Shown here: positions 43,431-54,496 of the stretch, in pieces | Layout: each line of letters opens with the position of its first letter | Numbering within the stretch: the stretch's first letter is position 1 | Assembly: GCF_035222275.1 (NCBI RefSeq) | Contig: NC_085881.1 | Coordinates: 4,340,001-4,404,000 of the forward strand | Reading direction: 5' to 3' | DNA from: Podospora bellae-mahoneyi | Taxonomy: Eukaryota; Ascomycota; Sordariomycetes; Sordariales; Podosporaceae | DNA: 64,000 bases | Made by a program: the position numbers and the translations under genes | The notes under the pieces: generated by a model | Told to the model about the DNA's origin: nothing | The model's database searches: none | Seen by the model: only the letters and a program-made list of their open reading frames with translations

Positions 43431-44009
43431 ACGGTTGGCCGTGTGGTGATGTTCGGGACGTCGGGGTATCTTTTGACTGGGGCTTGATTTTTCCGGAAAC
43501 GGTGTACTGCAAGCATGGCATTCTTTCGGGTCAGGGCTACGATTCCAGAGGAAAAAGGAGTCGGTCACGAATACTCAATAAAAACAATTGAGAAACCATG
43601 AACGCGGGAAACGGGGTTATGAAAGGCGCAAACCGAATTTTATTTGCTTGACTCGACTCTCGGCCGAGGCTGCCTTGCCCGTTTGATAGCTGAAGATACC
43701 CAGCGTCTCAGTCATCTTGCGTCTCTCATCCGTGTGAAGCGACTATGCATGCCGTGGTGCTGTGGAGGGCAGTTTGGGGCTGTAGTGATACCATAGGGTG
43801 ATTCCTAACCATTGAGCTTGTCGAACATATCTGGGTCTTGTTGCATATTGATGATTATGGTCTTGTGACACCGGTGCTTACTATGATGATATCATAAATG
43901 ATTCTCCAACATAACACACTCAATGCCGTCCACATTCGCATGCTTATGCCTACATGGACACATGCAGCTCATACCGCTCACTAGAACAGATTCTGCTCCC
44001 AGGTACGCT
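43431..44009. other. Intergenic between convergent uL22 and UCH37 genes
   Basis: About 580 bp of 3' flanking sequence for both genes. Nothing further is recognised. Confidence 0.45.
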
Positions 44010-45063
44010 CTATCCCTCCATCTCAACATCCTCCCCACCCCCACCTCTCCCCTTCCGTCTCTCCTCTATCCTCTTGACCATCTTCTGCTTCCCTTGCCCA
44101 ACCCAACTCTTGTACCCCTCCTCCCCTCCCTCCTTGAGCCTATACTCCACCACCCCCTTCAGCACCTCCCCGGCAAACCCAACAAAGTTGTGCTTCCTCA
44201 ACGCGTTCTCAAACTGCCAATCCCTCCTCTTTTGCTCCTCCCGCTCCAACAACTCCACATCGCCCAACTCCCTCGCCCTGATCCTCAAGTCTCTCGTCAT
44301 GGCCAAGAGGTTAAACCTAATCTCTGCGTCGCCATATCTCGCAATCCGGCGCTGAATCACCTCCATGACCTTTTCAGGGAAGCTCTCCTGCGTGCAAGGC
44401 CCATGGGAGATGGGAGCAGGCTGGAGGCCGTCCAGTTCGTAAAGGGTCCCGTTAAAGGGCGTGTAAGCGATGAAATGAAACGCATCTTCCGTCTCGTCAT
44501 TTGGGTTGCGGGTTGTCTCATCCACAAAGGGAGACGATTTGGCAAACGAGTTGTGCGTGTCTCTTATGACATCTGAATTGGAAAGCGCCTCACCGCGGAA
44601 CTCGGGGGGGAGGTCGATGGTGAAGTCGCGGAAGTCTTTGAGGACGGGGCCGATGTCGATTTTTGTTTCTTCGTCGTCGGAGCCGGAGGTTTTGTTGAGG
44701 AGGACGGAGAGGAGGGCTTGGGTCCCGCAGGCGTTGGGGATTGTCTGGGCGGCGAAGAAGAGCTTGTTTTCGGCGATGGAGTGGTCGAATGTTCCGTCGA
44801 GGGGCTTGTCGCCGGTGGCGCGGTAGGGGGCGTCGGTTGGGTATTTGAAGAGGAAGATGACGCCGTAGACGGGGTGGAGCTCGGCCAGGGAGGAGGGGTC
44901 GAGGGTGAGGAGTTCTTCGAATTGGACGTTGCGGACGCCGAGGTTGGTTAGGAGGTAGGTGAAGACGCCGGCGTCGGATTCGACTGGGGAGGGTTAGTAT
45001 GGGATGTTTTATCGGGGATGGGGAGGGGGAGGGAGACATACTGGTATTCCAGCTTCCACTCAT
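44010..45063 (-). CDS. Ubiquitin C-terminal hydrolase of the UCH37/UCHL5 type
   Basis: Two exons on minus (45042-45063 and 44010-44983) join to 331 residues. The first exon encodes only MSGSWNT plus one base. The catalytic triad and oxyanion residues are all visible: Gln87 and Cys93 in AAQTIPNACGTQALLSVLLN, His177 in EDAFHFIAYTPFNG, and Asp192 in YELDGLQPAPISHGPC. The His-Asp spacing of 15 equals that of UCHL5. The C-terminal extension has the RIARYGDAEIRFNLLAMTRD helix and the NALRKHNFVGFAGEVLKGVV block of the UCH37-like domain, then a Lys/Glu/Arg and Gly-rich tail. UCH37 trims ubiquitin chains at the proteasome through Rpn13. Some fungi lack it. Confidence 0.94.
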
Positions 45064-45800
45064 TTTGCTGGTTGGGGTTGACAGGTTACTCGGTCGAGGA
45101 GATGTCTGTCTCGAGGATGGGATATTGTTTCGTTGGGCGGGTGACCCAAAAATTAGTATCTGATCGAACTGGGAAAGCCGTTGAGCCCGACGGGTCGGTT
45201 GCGTGGCTCGGGGAGCTGTATGTAAACCGAGCTACAGGCCTCAAGAATGTTTTTCGGCACTTGGGCTTTTCTTGCAATGATGCGGTTCATCAACAACTGG
45301 AACGTTGCAGGTCCGATAAGATAAGATGATGGATGATGCAAGCTTGGGAGCCTGGGCTGTCCAGCTTTCTTGGCGACGACAGCTGCGTGCCGGCTGATAG
45401 GTTTGTGCATCTTTTTTCCCAAATAATGTCACCAGAGCAACGATGCAGCCCCTGAAAGCCCCTAAAGATGATGAACTATCTCGGTGCCTTTTATCCAACA
45501 GACCGTTTTCCAAAACATAGATACAAGAAAGAAATAAAATGACGAGAAAAGAAAAAAACAGGACACAGACATATATAAACACGGGAAATCTAAGTCCGAC
45601 TCGCTGCCTGTACCTTCGACCCAGTATCCTCAAACGTGAAAGACAAAATGCAAGCAAAACAGCAGCCAATCCAACCAGATTCCCCAACCAGAATCGAATC
45701 TAATTCCTCTACCATCTACCACAGCTTTGATCCCCCATCCACCACCTTTATAGAATTCTTACGGCCTTGGGTAATAAACCAACTCCTCCTCCAGCCCCCT
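45064..45800. other. Intergenic: UCH37 promoter and 3' flank of the purine permease
   Basis: About 740 bp. Nothing further is recognised. Confidence 0.4.
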
Positions 45801-48652
45801 CTACACCCCCGTCGCAGCAGCAGCAGTACTCTTATCCTCCACCGCCGCCGTCGAGTTATTCGGACTCACCCGATGCCTCGAACTCCCACCGCTCCCATCA
45901 TTCGACCCCAGCTGAAAAGTCGAGTTCCTACCTCGGCGCTTGGTCCTCAGCCAAAAGATGGCCTCGCCGATTTTGCGAAAAAGCCAGGGGCGCTCGCCGG
46001 GGGGTCGCCAGGTCCAGTATTCTTTCATGTCGTAGTTTTCGGGCATGATGGTGCCCCGGGATAGTTTGATGATAGCCCAGATGCAGAGGTTTATGCCCGC
46101 GTAGGAGAAGATGCCGCTGGGGGTTAGCTGGGGGTGGAAGGGAAAGCGAGGAGGGGGGAAGGGCTTACGCGAGAAGGCCGTAGGCTACACTGTAGGTAAA
46201 GGGGATAAAGGCCAGGGTGATGAATGAAGGGACTGCGTCACCGATGTAGGCCCAGTTGATTTTGGTCACTTGTCGGATCATGAGGCAGCCGACCTGTCAG
46301 TCGTATTAGCTTGGTTAGCCTAGAAGAGAGGAAATTCGCTTACCAGCATCAGAGTACATCCAGTAGCCCAAGGCGGAATTGACGCAAATATAGGGGCAAA
46401 GAAAATACACAGGAAGAAACAAAATCCAGCAATGACAGCCGTCAGCCCCGTCCGACCACCCTCAGCAATACCAGCACCGCTCTCAATGAAAGCCGTAACT
46501 GGTGAGCATCCGAGGAGCGCCCCGAGCGAGATACAAATCGAGTCTATGCAGAATGCAGTGGTTGAGCGGGGAAAGTCCTTATCTTTACCTGTTGTCCGTC
46601 TGCAAAACCGAGCCATGGAATAGAGTGTTGCTGTGCAGTCGATGATATCCACATAGAGGAGGGTGATCAAAGCGACAAGCACTTTGGTGTCGAATTTTTC
46701 ACCCAAGTCCCATTGGATCTGGCCGAGGGTGTGTTTGATGGGGTGGAAAGCGACAATTTGGCGGAAGTATGCGAAGCGACGGTTGCCATCGTCCGTATCG
46801 GGGAAGTACGTGACGGCTGTGTTGCGTCTGGAGAAAGTTAGCATCCCAGTAGATAATGACAAAGAATTCCTAGGGATTTCTTACGGCCAAGACAGGATTG
46901 AAACCAAAGCAATGCCAATGACGATTGAAGCTCGAACCTTGAAAGCCATCAGAAACACCACGAACAGACCACCGAGACAAATACCAATCCACATCTGTGA
47001 AGTACTAAGTTAGCGTCCAAGTAACTCGGGGTTTGATTTGGGGATTTACCTTTGGGTTGGTCATGACCTCTCCAGTACACTCGCCATATTGATCCAAGGA
47101 ACTAGCTGGACAACCGCCAATAGCCAAGGGTGTACTGATAGCTCCCGTAATGATGCCAATTCCAGAGGAATATGACATACCGATGAGTGTGAGAAACAGA
47201 CCGATGCCAACACCACTGGCCGTTTTGATGGTACCGGGAATAATCTTGACCAGCCAGTGTCGCATACCAGTGAGGGCTAGAAACATGAAAATCCATCCTT
47301 CAATGAAGACAGCGGTGAGAGCAGTCTTATAGGGAATCGAGCCGGTCCCCTTTGCGCCAACGACTTGGTAAGTGAAGTAGGCATTCAAGCCCATGCCAGG
47401 ACTGTGGAAGTGTCAGGACAATACGCTTCATCATCGAATAAGGAGCAACTTACCCAAGACAGACAGGGAGGTTGGTGAAAAGACCAAACAGAATGCTGGA
47501 GAAAGCGGCCACCGCAGCTGTGGCAGTGATAAGATCCAGCTTGACCTCTGATTCTTGTCAGTATGTGTGACATATGAAGTATATGCTTTCATGAATTTTC
47601 AACTGACCTTCGTAGCAAGCTGTCCACTCCTTGTTGTTTACACAGTTGCCCGCGTTGTCGAGCGGTTTTTTACATTCGCAATCGAACCCCGTGTCTGCGA
47701 GAATGGAGGCCTGTGAGGGTGTCAGAATACCAAGTGTAAGGAATATGCCGTAACGACACCTTACGTTGACGGCAATGATGTAGGACATGGTGGCAAATGT
47801 AGTGAGGCCAGCCCGCAACTCTGTAGAGAAGTTGGCATCGGGAATACTCTTAGGCTGTGGTAGAAGCATGTCAGGCGCCAGTGTTCTGTTTCTCTTACTT
47901 GGAGCCATACTCACTCCGCTCCCCTTGAGGTTGAACACCCGGCCAACGACCGAGTTGTTCATTCGCTCATCAACCCTCCCAACGCGGTCCTTGAAGGAGT
48001 CAAGTGCCCGTGCCTTCCAGCTTCTGTGCCTTGTGGGCAGACTCCCATCAGCATGGTCATCAGCCTCAGGCGCCGAACAGCTCCCGACAGGTCCCATCTC
48101 AATCCCAGCGCTGCGGATGTCAGTATGAAAATTCATGGAGTCATGAGTGACAAACGGAAGCAGAAACGGGCAAGGCAATCCGAGGGGAAGCGCGAGAAGG
48201 AAATGACTGAATCAATCAACCCCGCCGCCCAGGGGTCGTTGTGTGTGTACTCCGCAGCCCAGACAGCCCCTTGTTAAGAGCGCGCGTGTGGGCAAAGAGA
48301 GCCTTGTTTCTCGGAAACAATCGAGCTCGGGGCATACAAGGATAGTGGAGGGGTACTCAGAGATTCCCAGAAGAATGAGGCACGACGGTGAAGCAATGCC
48401 CGGTTCCACGGCATTTCAACTTAAATGGCCGTCCAGAGCACCAGACGCCCTGTCTGACCGGCCCTGTCCGGGGTGAACCAAAAGACCTGGGACAAGTGCC
48501 GCAGCTGACCGACCCGGAGGCACGGCAGGGTGACAGCGGCAGCAAAGGGAATTCGACTTTTCAAGGAGATTGACAGGGCGGAGACAAACTCACGGCTTTT
48601 TCTTCGGACCAAGCTCAGGGCTCTCCCATGAGAAGTGGTTAAAGTGGTCCAT
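45801..48652 (-). CDS. azgA: AzgA-type purine permease (hypoxanthine/adenine/guanine:H+ symporter), ten exons
   Basis: The exons on minus are 48594-48652, 47915-48110, 47765-47854, 47608-47710, 47454-47547, 47050-47401, 46885-46994, 46344-46827, 46169-46293 and 45801-46116. All junctions are GT...AG and in phase, giving 642 residues. The AzgA signature blocks are present: FSTELRAGLTTFATMSYIIA, then ASILADTGFDC, GLFTNLPVCLGPGMGLNAYF, ALTAVFIEGWIFMFLALTGM, TLLYVDIIDCTATLYSMARF and GCSPVTAFIESGAGIAEGGR. Twelve to fourteen membrane segments are expected. A Cys-rich lumenal loop (CECKKPLDNAGNCVN) follows the first segment. The first exon and 483-bp first intron are less certain: a Met at the start of GPVGSCS in exon 2 could be the real start. 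The family takes up purine bases at the plasma membrane and is induced by purines via UaY-type regulators. Confidence 0.9.
48459..48470. promoter_or_regulatory. CGG-N6-CCG palindrome upstream of the purine permease core coding region
   Basis: CGG CCCTGT CCG matches the spacing of binding sites for UaY/PPR1-type Zn2Cys6 activators of purine and pyrimidine genes (TCGG-N6-CCGA). It lies in the proposed first intron, or in the promoter if translation starts in exon 2. The flanking bases are C and G, not T and A. Confidence 0.35.
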
Positions 48653-51600
48653 GATGTCAGGGCGGGGGGTCGAACCATTCGAAGTGGGTGGAAATTCTGA
48701 GGCGGTGGAATCTGCGAGTCTCTCTTGAGAACGGCGTAACAGAGAGGAGGGAGAGCTGGGTCTGTTGACAAACCTGTACAAGTCGCTCTGATGGTCAGGG
48801 CGGGCTTGGATTGTGAGAGCAAGGTCAAGAATGGCCAAGGGTCCACAACGTGTTGAGAATGTGTCCAAAGCACCAAGAGCAAGCAATGTGGGGATGGGGA
48901 AAGCAGTACTCCGGAGGAGCAAGTCAAGAGAGCGGGCCTGATCTTGGTACAATCACTCGACGGGGTGCTACCTCTTATTAGGGTGGCCTACGCATACTGG
49001 CCAGACCCTGACTGAGCAAGAGACAGAAAAAGATAATCAAACTTATGATGTAGATATGCTGCCACTTAGGTAGACGGTCGCCCCGGAAAAATTACCAACT
49101 TCAACATTTTGATTTGTGGATCACTGAAAGACCGTATCTATAAATTCTACATATCAGCACCCAATCGGACTAAGAAACTCAACAGCCAGTAAGCAGGCGA
49201 TATGGAAGTGGCAACCGCTCAGTTAAAACAAAGGGTCCTCGACAAGTTCCGAGCTGGAGCATCAACGAGTGGGAGCCTCTCCCCTGTTCCTTTTTGACAG
49301 AGCCCTGATATTCCAGCCAGTCATGTAGGTGTAAGTGATGGAATACTGACAGAAAGGATGAACAGGCGTGTAACATGAAGAGCACGCTGCCGCAGTGCCA
49401 GGCCAGGATCGGCAAAAGAAGCAGGCCGGAGATCACAAATTCTGACACGACATGAGAATACAGCCGTATTTCCGTGCTCACGACCCACGACTTGCTGTGC
49501 GTCAGTCAAGCCCCTTATACGGCAGGTGTCTTGTTCCTGGCGCCCCCCCGCCCCCCTCCTTGGAGCCGCAGCAGAAACTTTCTGCATGAGCGCATGGTCG
49601 AATCTTGTTTACTCGCGTTGAAGCTGCTTAGTTCGCTGCTGCTGTGTCTGCTAAACGGCCCTTTTGGGGCGAGTCCATGCGGTTTCTGATGCACCAGAAT
49701 GTTTGTCTGGTATTCTAAGGACCAACCGTTTTGCCCCCCCTTTTTTTTTTTCCCCTTCTGTGCTGTATGACAACCATAGCCGAGCAGTTCAAGACATCAA
49801 CACCGAGTGCCGCCAGAAGGCACACGGCTACGGGCCGCAGGGAATCAGCGGAAGATTTGTCAATCGCCGTGAGGCAAGACACTATGCCATCATTGGTAGA
49901 TAAGGGCGCGGTTGAATGTCCCAGCTGCTGGCGTATCTTTTGGCAATCAATCTGATCATTCCAAGTTGACCAATGCGGCGTTTATACACGGTCTATATCA
50001 CCGTAGCTGAACTGGTGGTGTCTCCAAGTACGAATAGTTCTGGAACAGTTCAGCTGACCATGTTATACAAATATTTTTCGACGAATCTAATAATTATAAG
50101 CATATGAATTTCTGGAAACCGGGCTTTACCCTTTAAGCTGTCGACGGCAAAGCGTATGCATGCTAAAGCCTGGGTGGTGTGGTATAGTGTGGTGTGTTCT
50201 GAAAGTGCTGATGCGAACCCGCCTTTTGACCCCAAGAGGACAATACGATACGGGCGTTGGTGAATGAAATTGGAAAGAGAAGCTCCAAGATCCACTGAGG
50301 CTCCATCTCCTGTCGGCAGTTGAGGAAAGAATGGATTGGTTCCCCGGGTGCCACCCGATAGGGACATGGGTCAGCTCGATGGTTGGTGGATCTCTAGATC
50401 AACGGCGATCTTGGGCTTGGCATCAAACATGTGGGTCAGGGACCTCGAGCACATTTCTTCTTTCAACGTCTGTCAACGGCCCTCCTCATGGAAGGTCTAT
50501 CTCGAACATGGCTGGATCAATATGTCAATATGCGGCCAGGGCTTGTAACCATTTGCAGAACTTGCTTTTTCATCTATCCGTGTTCTCTTTCTTACACCCA
50601 TCGCGTGCCAGCATATCCGACGAGCGGGTGAGGCGGACTGCATGGGATAAGCAGGGGCGAACTGGGCAAACTTCATCTGTTTATTCCTTCATTCACCTGT
50701 CCGCCCGTCGCATTTACACCAGGAGCAGCCAAGCTCCCGTCCGTGTGGGACATCACACCTATGGCATCTGGCGTCCTCTGTGAGATCTGAGACGTGGGTG
50801 AAGTTCCATCGAAGAAGGACGCGAGGAAGGACGCGAACACCCCAAGCGTGGTTGGGAGAGCCTGATATCGGCCGTCTGGAGCAATCAATATTAGTAGTGA
50901 GGCGAGTGATGATGCTATCTCGTCTTTCTTACCCTACCTACCTTCCACGGCAGCGCGGCGGGATTAAGTGGGATTTTACTGCACGTCACTTACCTACCCT
51001 TTCCAATGCACCTCCGGACGGCTGACAGTGGTAGTACCACGTCTCTTGTGACCCCTATCAACTCATTGTTGTCCAACTTGGACCGAGTCGAAGAGCGTCA
51101 AATAGCGGCCTTTTGTCATCTATAAGGAAAAAGTATGCTCTTGATGACGCCGCAGGGCTGTTGGCATGGTCTTCGAGATCAGACGAGGGGCGGGCCGTGA
51201 TGGGTGGAGGTTCACAAAAATGCGAGATGGTCTGACTTGATGAGGTAGATGGCGTTTGGCCGTTGAAGTTCCTTTGGCTGCAGAAGAAATCAGCCCCAGA
51301 CGACGCCATGTGTCTGGAATGGCGATTTGTTTGGCGGACACACCTTTGCAGGACAGGGAAGGGGTTGGCTTTGCGAACGCCGAGCTGCAGTCTAACGGCC
51401 GAGACTTCTTGTGAGGTTCTCAGGGAGCACAGATTTCGGTGCCCGCCAGTGGACCCCTTCATCCCACCGCTTGAAGTCGAAGCTACTGTACCTCAGCTGT
51501 CAATTTGACGACGAGCAGCTTCCTGATAGGCATGCCTGCTCCTGTCATCATCTAACCTTGCCCTGGAAGAACGCCGCTTCTTCCTCTCCCATTCGCGGTT

Positions 51601-52218
51601 CGAACTTGCCTTTCCGGCCCCGAGAAAGGCACCTGGCACACAGCACAACTTCTACTTCCCTCGTTGCATGCACGAGTGCCCAATCACGTACCGAGCGCAA
51701 CCTGACAGTGTCTCACTCGATTCCCTGCATTGCAGGGGGATCATACTCCCATCTCAGCGTGTCCAGAGGCCAACAGCTACCACAACTTCACCAGCTCCTG
51801 TGTGGCAAGACATAATAATAATACACAAAAAATCAATCGCCAATCCTGGTCAACCTATTTATCGTCTTACCCCTCTTGTGAGGGGTTGGTTACGTCGGGT
51901 CTTTCATCCCCTTCGAGGCCAACTTGAGCCGATTCACCAAAAAAAAAAAAAAAGGGCCAGGATTGGCTAGAGGGTTGATCTCGGCACTTGCTCTCCACCT
52001 CAGCCAATCTAACCCCAGAGGACCTAATCACAGTAATTCAGTAGCTTGTCGTTGCTCTTTCTCGCACTCGCTCTCTCTTTTCGGTGGGCTGGGCAATTGA
52101 GCATTAGTCTCGGCAAACAACCAGTTTCAACTCGGCATCGCATACCGTATTGGCTATTCCGGCATCCTGTAAACAGCCTCGTTCTCCTTCTGCTTTCGCC
52201 ATCAGTGGCAGGTTCACT
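48653..52218. other. Long divergent upstream region between the purine permease and the methyltransferase-like gene
   Basis: About 3.5 kb without a supported gene. The permease promoter lies at the left end, and a pyrimidine-rich leader (51990-52210) at the right end precedes the ATG at 52219. A-rich runs (51937-51950) and a T-run (about 49739-49750) occur. Short frames in between have no domain similarity. Confidence 0.35.
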
Positions 52219-54496
52219 ATGTGGGACGTCGACTGGTCCGACGTTTCTATCGAAAAGGTTGGGGAGAGACGAGCGCGCAAGGGAATCGAAAGAAACTCAA
52301 AGAAGGAGGATGTTCAGAGCGTACATGGGTCAACAGGCAGCCGCCCCTCCTCGACTGAAGAGCGACCAGCCATGAGCCTCTTTGAATCCATGGGCTTGAA
52401 GCGCAACAGCATGTCAATGAAGAACAAGAGGAAGGACACATTGCAGCCAGAAACGACAAAGGACGATGGCAAATCAAGACGGACATCTCTGCTGGCTGCT
52501 GCGGTTTCGGCCCTGGGCAATACAAACCGGTCGTCGACTGTGTCTGACAAGTCTCTCAGACTGCAGACCACGCTTACAGAAAAGGACATTGTAGAAGACA
52601 CCACCACGGTAACAAGTGGGAGCTGGGGAGCGCCAACGGATAGATCATCCAAAGGTATGGTTTCTGGGAAACCCACACCATTCCAATTGCCAACACCGGC
52701 AGTGCTAATTTGTCCCCCAGAGTCAATGCTCTCCAAGTCCACTGCCCTAACAACGCCGTCTCTGGACTTTCAGGGGGAAGGAACGATGGGAGATGTGCTT
52801 GCATCAGAGGCACAAAAGCCCGTGCGCCCAATGAGCGACTCGATGAAGAAAAGCACAATCACCGACCACAGCAGAGCTGTTGGTCCCGTGAGAGTCGCGA
52901 GCCTAGGAAACCAACCGACTATTCTCATAAACAACACAATACCGCAAACTCTGGCAACGCAGAATTCACGCTCAATATCCTCTCTATCAACAGAACTTGA
53001 GAAGTCAGTATCAGACTTCATTGACAATTGGTATGAAGTTATTCACGCGTCAGACAGACCGATTCCCGTCACCATGCCGGAGCCCAAACAGCCCAACGAG
53101 CAGCACCCTCAGTCACAAGGTGCTGTCAAGCTACCTCTGATGACCCCTTTGCCTCGGGGGCCCTTGCCAGAGGTCCCGAACCGACCTCCGACTCAACCTA
53201 CGCCTCGTCCATCCAGAGCAAGAATGCTAAGCACTCTCCCACCCTCATATCAGCCCAAGGGTTACTACAATCCAGATCGGTGGAAGCCCCCTGATCAGTG
53301 GAAACCCAAGCCGGGCAGTGTCGAAGAAGCTCCTATTCCTGCCACGGAGGCGTCTCCAGTTGCCCAAGAAGCTCCTTCGGTCGTGCCAAAAAAGCGAGTC
53401 CGGCTACCAAAAGACACCGAGGCTGCTTACGCGGCGACTTTGAGAGTTCAGGCTCTGCAGATGGAGTTGAAGAGAATGGCCCAGGCAACTCCTGAGGTAG
53501 CCCTCGCACGTCTCAAGGAGAACTGGGGTACTGTTACAGATCCCATAGTCTACCAGCAGCTTGAGCAGGAAAAGAAGCGATGGATGCTGGCCTCCCTGTA
53601 CGGGATGGAACAGCAGATCAGGGGCGGTGACAATACAGCCGTCACTGTGGCCGGAGCGCAGCCATTTGTCCAAGGTCCAAATGTCTTGTCGCTGTTCGAT
53701 TCTGACTGTACGAACCATCTGCTCTCTTCAATAGCTTGAAATCCCCGCTAACTCGTCGTCTACAGCTACGACATCCTATCTCGCAGTCCTCCACCCAGAG
53801 ATGAGTATCAAGCACATGAACTCAACTCCCATTCCTCATCTTCAGTACCCGAATGTCCAGTCCTTTCCCTGGCCTGTCTCACCTTCACTTGCCCTGGAAG
53901 CGAACAAATTCACCTCGGTGCATTGTTTGTCCATGCCCTCTTTGCTGGCAAGCCAAGAGATTCCCCAGCTTCTCCAGAAGATCTACCACTGTCTCGCCCC
54001 TCAAGGAGTGTTGCATCTTGTGGTGATAGATCCATCACCAGTAGCCCACTCTCTAGGACCACACATGAGAGAATGGCTGGAAGAACACCTGACCACCAGC
54101 CTGGAGGCCGAATTTCGATGCATCACCCCCAGCAGAGTGTTTCCGAGATGGCTGGAGGCAGCCAAGCTCGACGGCCTGAACAGTTTCACCACCAAGAACA
54201 AGTTCCAAGCCATCCCGCCTTCCCAGTCGCGCCACGACAATGGCAAGGGCAAGGCCAGAGCAATGGATCCTCGCGACCAGGAGGCCATGATTATGGGAGA
54301 CCTCCGGAGCGTGGTTGGCAGGATGCTGTGGCAGGACATGTGGTCCAAAAATGTGCGCGCAAAGGCCTGGTGGTGGGAGATTACAGAATGCGTCGAGGAG
54401 TGCATTCAGCTTGGTACCTACTGGGAGTACTCCATCATCCAGGCAACCAAGAATGGTGAAGACTGTAGCGGCAACTCTCACCACAGTTCGTACTAA
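52219..54496 (+). CDS. Disordered protein with degenerate methyltransferase-like C-terminal domain
   Basis: Two exons (52219-53707, 53766-54496) joined by a 58-bp intron (GTACGA, GCTAAC branch, CTACAG) give 739 residues. The first 400 residues are Ser/Thr/Pro-rich and disordered, with a short conserved-looking start MWDVDWSDVSIEKVGERRAR. A helical segment (AATLRVQALQMELKRMAQAT) precedes a Rossmann-like stretch: NVLSLFDSDSTTSYLAVLHP, then SIKHMNSTPIPHLQYPNVQS, KFTSVHCLSMPSLLASQEIP and LLQKIYHCLAPQGVLHLVVI. The last two strands and the CLAPQG loop match class I SAM-methyltransferases, but the glycine-rich motif I is missing (LFDSDST in its place). It may therefore not bind SAM. No exact family is recognised. 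Confidence 0.8.
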
